This document shows positions 6,358-10,593 of a stretch of 10,593 bases of DNA, in pieces. The translations under genes and the position numbers were made by a program. This DNA comes from JBFXDI01 sp050181295 (GTDB lineage Bacteria > Pseudomonadota > Alphaproteobacteria > Rhizobiales > Aestuariivirgaceae): contig JBFXDI010000135.1 of NCBI GenBank assembly GCA_050181295.1, positions 1 through 10,593 on the forward strand. Reading direction: 5' to 3'. Each line of letters starts with the position of its first letter. Position 1 is the first letter of the stretch. Under the pieces are notes generated by a model, which worked only from the letters and a program-made list of their open reading frames with translations, had not been told where the DNA came from and searched no databases.

Positions 6358-6801
6358 TCACCGCTTCGCACTAGGAAGCGGCGGAAGATCCGGCCGGATC
6401 GCGCGCACGCGCGCGCCCGCCAGCATGGGGAAGGTCACGACCGACACCTCCCAGAGATCGACCTCGCGCAGGCGGCGCCCCCCGGTTGCCCGGTCGCGCC
6501 CCGCCTTCACCGCGCGGAAGCCGATCGAAAGTCCGTCGATGCCCCCCTCGCGCATGAGGGCGACAAGCTCGCGCGCCCGCTGCACATCGCCGGCGAGCCT
6601 GCCGCGCACGAAGAGTCCCTTGGCGTCCTCGCGCATGTCGAGCCATGCGCCGACCGGCTCAGACGGGTCGTGCTGGAACAGCATGCGGACGCCCTTGGCC
6701 CCGCGGCGCGCGAGGCTCGTCCGGAAGGCGCCCCGCTCCACCACGTCGCCAGCCGCGTCCGCGACCCCGAACAGGCTCGCATAGCCCTCGAACACAGGCA
6801 T
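6358..6801 (-). CDS. GTA g4-like HK97-type prohead protease
   Basis: 147 aa. Motifs of the HK97 U9/prohead protease family are clear: FEGYASLFGVAD at the start, GAF at 24-26, LFQHDPSEPVG with catalytic His44, then GLSIGF with catalytic Ser92 and a following LREVDLWEVSVVTFPM. It would cleave the capsid delta domain during head maturation. The ATG at 6801 is preceded by AGGGA at 8 bases and the family similarity begins at Pro2-Val3; longer in-frame starts lie in the repeat region upstream and are not credible. The gene is followed directly by the capsid gene. Confidence 0.93.
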   Translation of the reverse strand: MPVFEGYASLFGVADAAGDVVERGAFRTSLARRGAKGVRMLFQHDPSEPVGAWLDMREDAKGLFVRGRLAGDVQRARELVALMREGGIDGLSIGFRAVKAGRDRATGGRRLREVDLWEVSVVTFPMLAGARVRAIRPDLPPLPSAKR

Positions 6802-6820
6802 CGGAAGTTCCCTGAAGATT

Positions 6821-6999
6821 GGCGAATGGTGAGTAGCGAATGGCGAGCGAACCCCCCCCCCCCCACCCCACCCCACAAGGGGGGGGGGGGCGACTGGGAG
6901 CGGGCCATTCTCCCTCCCCCTTGATGGGGGAGGGCCGGGGTGGGGGTGAACCCGTCCGCTACTCGCTACTCGCTACTCGCTACTCGCTACTCGCTATTC
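6821..6999. repeat. Nested repeat A-B-B'-A' between portal and protease, with C13 and G12 tracts
   Basis: Outer arms are family A: left 6821-6848 and right 6958-6999, the latter being six tandem 7-mers (five GCTACTC and one GCTATTC). Inside is an inverted pair of GC-rich elements. The left one consists of 13 C (6852-6864), ACCCCACCCC, and 12 G (6879-6890). The right one is the family B hairpin 6912-6934 with its GGGGTGGGGG tail. The portal stop codon (TAG, 6989-6987) lies in the fifth heptamer, and the last portal residues N-S-E are encoded by repeat units. The long homopolymers are likely slippage sites. Confidence 0.85.
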
Positions 7000-8159
7000 A
7001 GCCTCGGCCCATATCCGACCGCCGCCCGCTTCTCGTCCTCGCTCAGAAAGTCCGCCGCGCCGAGCCTCGACCAGAGTGCCGCACGCTCCGCCGCCAGGGC
7101 CTCGATCCGATCCACGTCGAAGCCGAGCCGCAGATCCTTGCCGAAAGCGGGCGCGAGCCAGCCCGTCAATTCCTCGACCGTGCGCGAGAGAAGCGGCAGC
7201 ACCGTCTGGCGCCAGAAGGTGCGGTTGGCCTCCGCGTAGTTGGCGAAGGTGTTGTCGCCCGGAATGCCGAGCAGCATCGGCGGCACGCCGAAGGCAAACG
7301 CAATCTCGCGCGCCGCCATGTGCCTCGCCTCCGTGTGCTCCATGTCCCTCGGGCTGAGCGACAGGGGCTTCCAGTCGAGCCCGCCCTCGAGCACCAGCGG
7401 CCGGCCGGCATTGGCATGGCCCTGATAGGAGGCTTCCAGCTCCTGCTTCAGCCGCTGGAACTGCTCCTCCGTCAGGTTGCCACCGTCCTCGCTCCGGTAG
7501 ACGAGCGCGCCCGAAGGCCGCGCCGCGTTGTCGAGCAGCGCCTTCGACCAGGCGTTCGCGGCATTGTGCACATCGACGCTCTTGGCCGCCGCCTCCAGCG
7601 GCGAGAGCCCGTAGTGGTCGTCCGTCGGGTTGAAGAGTTTTATGTGCAGGATCGGCCGCACCGGCTCCGCGTTCTGGTGGAAGCGGTGCGTTGCTCCGTT
7701 GGCGGAGTAGTCATAGCCTTCCGGCCAGCCGTCCGGCCCCGGCACCAAGCGCATGCGGTCGGGCCGGAGCGCATGCAGTTCGCGCACCGCGCCGTCGATC
7801 GCGACCGCCTCTAGGTAGGCGTTGCCGGCGACCTGCAGATGCCCGAACAGCGTCTCGAGCAGCGCCTGGCCGCCTTGCGCCGGGTTGGGCCGCGCGAGCA
7901 GCCCGAGCAGCGGATGCGCCGTCAGCTCGCGCTCGCCCTCATAGAGCAGCAGCGGCACGGAGGCCGCGGCCTCGGCGATCATGCGCGCCGCGCGGTAGCC
8001 GACCGGGTTCTGCGCGAAGCCCTCGCGGGCGAGCGCGGCCATGTTGCGCGGTGTCCAGACGGGGCGGCCCTGCAGCGTCAGCGCCATCAGCCGCCCGACG
8101 GCGCTGCGCTTCTCCTCCGGCGCGCGCGCGCCGAACATCCGCTGCAGCCAGCTTGCCAT
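6987..8159 (-). CDS. GTA g3-like portal protein (HK97 family)
   Basis: 390 aa. HK97-type portal, the dodecameric DNA gate at the capsid vertex. Motifs include NPVGYRAARMIAEAAASVPL (about 45-64), LARPNP, VAGNAYLEA, LHALRPDRMRLVP, the YGLSPLEAAAKSVDVHNAA stretch, and GVPPMLLGIPGDNTFANYAE near residue 290. The ATG at 8159 has AGAAGAG about 7 bases upstream; longer in-frame versions run into the family C repeat and the end of the terminase gene and were not used. The C-terminal three codons and stop lie in family A repeat units, so the extreme C-terminus may have been set by repeat insertion. Confidence 0.94.
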   Translation of the reverse strand: MASWLQRMFGARAPEEKRSAVGRLMALTLQGRPVWTPRNMAALAREGFAQNPVGYRAARMIAEAAASVPLLLYEGERELTAHPLLGLLARPNPAQGGQALLETLFGHLQVAGNAYLEAVAIDGAVRELHALRPDRMRLVPGPDGWPEGYDYSANGATHRFHQNAEPVRPILHIKLFNPTDDHYGLSPLEAAAKSVDVHNAANAWSKALLDNAARPSGALVYRSEDGGNLTEEQFQRLKQELEASYQGHANAGRPLVLEGGLDWKPLSLSPRDMEHTEARHMAAREIAFAFGVPPMLLGIPGDNTFANYAEANRTFWRQTVLPLLSRTVEELTGWLAPAFGKDLRLGFDVDRIEALAAERAALWSRLGAADFLSEDEKRAAVGYGPRLNSE

Positions 8160-8193
8160 CGTTCGCTCTTCTGTTGAGATCAGGTTTAGTTTT

Positions 8194-8278
8194 GTCATGC
8201 CAGCGGAAGCTGGCATCCCCTGGTGAGCCAGTCGCGATCGGAAGCCTTCAGGGGATTCCGGCTTTCGCCGGAATGACG
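8194..8278. repeat. Palindromic intergenic repeat, family C copy 2
   Basis: It begins GTCATGCCAGCGGAAGCTGG and ends with GGGGATTCCGGCTTTCGCCG plus GAATGAC. The ends match 2878-2968 almost base for base and form a large imperfect inverted repeat, GTCAT...ATGAC. It occupies most of the 163-base terminase-portal gap (8160-8322). No gene or clear promoter was seen in the rest of this gap. Confidence 0.85.
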
Positions 8279-8322
8279 GATGAGAGAACGATTGAGAGGC
8301 CATAGAGAAGGCTCTATCGCCC

Positions 8323-9606
8323 TCACACCATGCGGAGCTTCGGCTCGCCCGTGCGGCGGTGGAGCATGAGCTCCGAGAGCGCCCAGACGAGCGCGTCGGC
8401 CCGGTCGGGACTCGCCGCCGGCCCTTCGCCGGATCCCAGTGCGCAAAGCTCGTCCTCGAGCTCCGGAAAGACCCCCACATGGCTCACCCGGCCCTGCTCG
8501 TAGAGCGCCGCCACGGGCTCGGCGCGAAGCCGCTTGCCGCGCCCCGCCCGGACCGCCCGGAAGGCGACCGTCGGATCGATCTCGCGGATCACGGCCTCGA
8601 CCATATCGCCGCCCTGATTGACTTCGGCGACGAGCCGGTCGGCGGCGCGCGCATGGAAGAGGCCGACGGCGCGGGCCGCCCAACCGCCAGGGCTCAGCCC
8701 CTGCACCGTTCCGTCATCCAGCACATAGGCGCGTCCGTCGCGTCCGACACCCGCGCAGACGATGCCGCAGGCGCTCGCCCGCTCACCGCGCGAGGCCGGC
8801 GGATCGACCGCCACAACGATGCGGCGCATCTCGGGCGCCGCCCGTACGCGATGCGTCTCGAAGAGGCCGCGCCGGAAGAGCGCGTCCGGATCGTCCTCGA
8901 TGATCAGTGCGTCGAGCTCCTGGCGGCCGAGCCGCGTGCCGCCATAGCGCGCCGACACCTCTTCCACGAAGGAGGGCGCGAGGAATGCCCGGTGCTCGAG
9001 CGTCGTGGCGCGTGTCAGGAGCGTGCCCGCATCCGCCATCAGGCGCTTCAGAAGCGCCATCGGCCGGGGCGTCGTCGTCACCACCTGACGCGGCCTTGTT
9101 CCCAGCCGCAAGCCGAATTGCAGCATGTCCCATGTCTCCTCAGGATATCGCCACTTGGCGAGTTCGTCGCACCAGGCGGCGTCGAACTGCGGTCCCCGGA
9201 GCGCGTCCGGTTCCTCCGCCGAGAAGATTTCCGCGACCGTCCCGTTCGTCCACACGAGGCGCCGGAGCGATGGCTCGAAGGCCGGCCGCTCGCCGTCGCC
9301 ATGCACCGAGAGCAGCCCCGACACGCCCTCGACCATCACGGCGCGCGCCTGCTGCTGCGTCGGGCCGACGAGCGCGATGCGCCGCGCCGGCGTGTCCGCG
9401 AAAGGCGGGTCGCCCAATGCCTGGGCGCGCACCCATTCGGCGCCGAGCCGCGTCTTGCCGGCGCCCCGTCCGCCGAGCGCCAGCCACAGCCGCCAGGCGT
9501 CGCTTGTCGCGCCCGCATACTGATGCTCGCTCGCCAGCGTTGGCCAGTCGGTCCAAAGGAGGTCCGCGCCTCGCCCCTTCTCAAGGCCCTTCAGGCAGTG
9601 GTGCAC
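8323..9606 (-). CDS. terL: GTA g2-like terminase large subunit (DNA-packaging ATPase/nuclease)
   Basis: 427 aa from GTG at 9606. Walker A is GGRGAGKT (45-52), followed by RLGAEWVR. Walker B with its catalytic Glu is AAWCDE (Asp147, Glu148), and the coupling motif is VTTTPRP (175-181). The C-terminal RNase H-like nuclease shows VAVDPPAS (Asp268), VAEVNQGGD (Glu328) and SPDRADALVWA (Asp401, Asp404). The enzyme would pump DNA into the head and cut it. An ATG at 9702 is in frame but gives 122 bases of overlap with the upstream gene and no family-like sequence, so the GTG (26-base overlap) is preferred; the exact start is uncertain. A GTA enzyme would cut by headful without strong site preference, but this cannot be seen in the sequence. 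Confidence 0.93.
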   Translation of the reverse strand: MHHCLKGLEKGRGADLLWTDWPTLASEHQYAGATSDAWRLWLALGGRGAGKTRLGAEWVRAQALGDPPFADTPARRIALVGPTQQQARAVMVEGVSGLLSVHGDGERPAFEPSLRRLVWTNGTVAEIFSAEEPDALRGPQFDAAWCDELAKWRYPEETWDMLQFGLRLGTRPRQVVTTTPRPMALLKRLMADAGTLLTRATTLEHRAFLAPSFVEEVSARYGGTRLGRQELDALIIEDDPDALFRRGLFETHRVRAAPEMRRIVVAVDPPASRGERASACGIVCAGVGRDGRAYVLDDGTVQGLSPGGWAARAVGLFHARAADRLVAEVNQGGDMVEAVIREIDPTVAFRAVRAGRGKRLRAEPVAALYEQGRVSHVGVFPELEDELCALGSGEGPAASPDRADALVWALSELMLHRRTGEPKLRMV

Positions 9607-9892
9607 CTCTGATCTGTTCGAGCATCGCGATAACGCGCCGCGCAAGCTCCTGCCGTAGACGCTCCCGCTCGGCGGCGGTCCGGACCCTTGGCCTTCCCTC
9701 ACCCGCCTGCCTTTCCAGTTGCACGATCTTGTCCGTCAAGCCGACGAGTGTGGCGAGCGTGCGCGTGTCCTTCTCGCGCTCGGCGGCCGACCGTCCCTCT
9801 GCCTGTTCCGCGGCCTCGATCTCTTGCAGCCGGCCGTCCACATGCCGCCTCAGGCGCACGAGCAGAGCCCTGCCGCCGTTGTTCCTGGCCAT
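9581..9892 (-). CDS. Putative GTA g1-like small terminase subunit
   Basis: 103 aa from ATG at 9892. The protein is mostly helical and highly charged: RLRRHVDGRLQEIEAAEQAE (about 13-32), a helix around TLATLVGLTDKIVQLERQ (about 46-63), and TAAERERLRQELARRVIAML near the C-terminus. It looks like a coiled-coil rich oligomer. In RcGTA the gene directly before the large terminase (g1) has been identified as the small terminase, and position is the main reason for this call; sequence conservation of g1 is low. The ATG is preferred over a TTG at 9943 that would lie in the 9916-10007 repeat. No strong Shine-Dalgarno is visible. Confidence 0.65.
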   Translation of the reverse strand: MARNNGGRALLVRLRRHVDGRLQEIEAAEQAEGRSAAEREKDTRTLATLVGLTDKIVQLERQAGEGRPRVRTAAERERLRQELARRVIAMLEQIRGAPLPEGP

Positions 9893-9915
9893 GGTCGCTG
9901 CCGATTTGTTTGATG

Positions 9916-10007
9916 TGTCATCCCGGATTGGCCGCGAGGCCAAGTCCCGGATCCGTGTTCCGCCGCTCTCACGGCTCCGATCCCGGACAGCGGCTTCCGG
10001 GATGACA
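9916..10007. repeat. Palindromic intergenic repeat, family D
   Basis: The terminal inverted repeat is TGTCATCCCGGA (9916-9927) and TCCGGGATGACA (9996-10007), a perfect 12-bp match. Inner sub-hairpins such as TTGGCCGCGAGGCCAA (9928-9943) and a TCCCGGATC / GATCCCGGA pair are present. It lies between the candidate promoter and the first cluster gene, so it would be in the leader of the cluster message. It resembles REP/BIME-like repeats found widely in proteobacteria. Confidence 0.8.
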
Positions 10008-10064
10008 GCGAGTGAGAAACCCGCCGCCCGCCCCGCTCAAATCCCTATTTCTGGAGGATGCCTG

Positions 10065-10094
10065 ACCCTACCCTATCGAGCGGTGCGCTGTCAA
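10065..10094 (-). promoter_or_regulatory. Candidate sigma-70 type promoter for the cluster
   Basis: On the minus strand, a perfect -35 TTGACA (10094-10089) is followed after 18 bases by TAGGGT (10070-10065) as a weak -10. It points toward the first cluster gene, about 170 bases downstream. No CtrA-like TTAA half-site pair was seen in 9893-10145. This is a consensus match only. Confidence 0.4.
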
Positions 10095-10145
10095 GGAAAA
10101 AATGCACAGGAGCGGAATTTTCTTCCAACGAGATCGAAGGCCCCC

Positions 10146-10593
10146 TCACCCGCCGCAACTGTTCTCCACGCCCTGCCCCGCCAGCCGCGCCGTCATCCAG
10201 TCGACGGCCGCCCCTTCGGCCTTGCGCGCCGCCTTGCCGTGGTCGACGTCTTCCATCTCCTTGAAGGTCACGTGCTCGCCCTCGGCGCAGAGCCGCTTCA
10301 CGAAGTCCACCGTCACCTTCGGCCTCACGATCGTGTCCTGCATGCCTTGAGCGATGAAGACGGGCACGCCGATCTTCGCGCGGCCGGGCGAGTTGCGCTG
10401 CATCACCTCCATCCAGGGCGGCGTCTCGGAAGGATCGGCGGTGAGGAAGCCTTTGGTCAGCGCGCCCGCGATCTCGACCGCCTTCAGCACCTCGCCGGTA
10501 ATGTCGATGCAGTCGCCCGCCATCTTCTCCATGAGCTGACGGTCGTTCGGGTTGACGATCTGGTCCTCGGGCAGGCCGAAGGCCACGGACCAG
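10146..10593 (-). CDS. Alpha/beta-hydrolase, C-terminal part (secretory lipase-like), partial
   Basis: The gene runs off the right edge; about 148 residues are visible. The frame is open through the window end and the GTG at 10586 is internal, not a start. The visible part has PVFIAQGMQDTIVRP with the presumed catalytic Asp (D84 counted from that GTG) and EDVDHGKAA with the presumed catalytic His (H116). It ends in a helix with AAVDWMTARLAGQG. This layout, with NSPGR before the Asp strand and LCAEGEHVTF after it, resembles the LIP/secretory lipase family of hydrolases. The nucleophile Ser would be outside the window. The gene is probably not part of the GTA cluster. Substrate is unknown. Confidence 0.7.
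   Translation of the reverse strand, partial: WSVAFGLPEDQIVNPNDRQLMEKMAGDCIDITGEVLKAVEIAGALTKGFLTADPSETPPWMEVMQRNSPGRAKIGVPVFIAQGMQDTIVRPKVTVDFVKRLCAEGEHVTFKEMEDVDHGKAARKAEGAAVDWMTARLAGQGVENSCGG

Noticed and set aside
4842..6371. 509-aa minus-strand frame overlapping the capsid gene
   Set aside because: It is an out-of-frame shadow of the capsid gene, rich in R and G, running into the repeats at 4842-5092; the capsid frame has clear HK97 motifs.
8359..9612. 417-aa open frame on the plus strand opposite the large terminase
   Set aside because: It mirrors the terminase gene; the sequence is rich in R, A, P, G and H as expected from antisense of a high-GC gene and has no recognisable domain.
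10098..10130. Intrinsic terminator of the hydrolase gene before the T-run at 10103-10098
   Set aside because: Only a 4-bp GGAA/TTCC stem precedes the six T; too weak to call.

Overview
The window is part of a gene transfer agent (GTA)-type, HK97-like head and siphovirus-like tail gene cluster from a high-GC alphaproteobacterium. Hyphomicrobiales (Rhizobiales) is likely, from the protein flavour and the intergenic repeats; no genus can be fixed from sequence alone. Every recognised cluster gene lies on the minus strand, so the transcript reads from high to low coordinates. The order matches the Rhodobacter capsulatus GTA (RcGTA) genes g1 to g13. No integrase, repressor, lysis, replication or transposase gene is visible. 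This fits a resident GTA or GTA-like element better than a complete prophage. The g14 (NlpC/P60 peptidase) and g15 (large tail-fibre/host-specificity) equivalents would lie beyond base 1.

Layout in transcription order: end of an unrelated alpha/beta-hydrolase gene (10593-10146); intergenic region with a candidate TTGACA promoter (10094-10065) and a 92-bp palindromic repeat; putative small terminase (9892-9581); large terminase (9606-8323); portal (8159-6987); prohead protease (6801-6358); major capsid protein (6331-5093); head-tail adaptor (4799-4233); head closure/stopper (4233-3916); tail terminator DUF3168 (3903-3490); major tail tube protein (3397-2984); tail assembly chaperone g10 (2850-2485); g10.1 (2485-2315); short tape measure (2313-1783); distal tail protein DUF2460 (1692-1048); tail hub DUF2163 (962-66).

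The products would work as one morphogenesis line. The terminase packages DNA through the portal into a protease-matured capsid. The adaptor, stopper and terminator join head to tail. The tube protein polymerises on the tape measure with help from the two chaperones, and the distal tail and hub proteins close the tip.

Two things stand out. First, the g10/g10.1 junction carries a textbook-looking -1 programmed ribosomal frameshift cassette: AGGAGG and GGAGG, then G GGA AAC in frame, then an 11-bp perfect GC-rich stem. Shifting would fuse g10 to g10.1, as lambda gpG/gpGT are fused. Second, nearly every non-overlapping gene junction in the cluster is filled by a palindromic repeat from one of at least four families. 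In three junctions the repeat supplies the stop codon of the upstream gene (GAG TAG).
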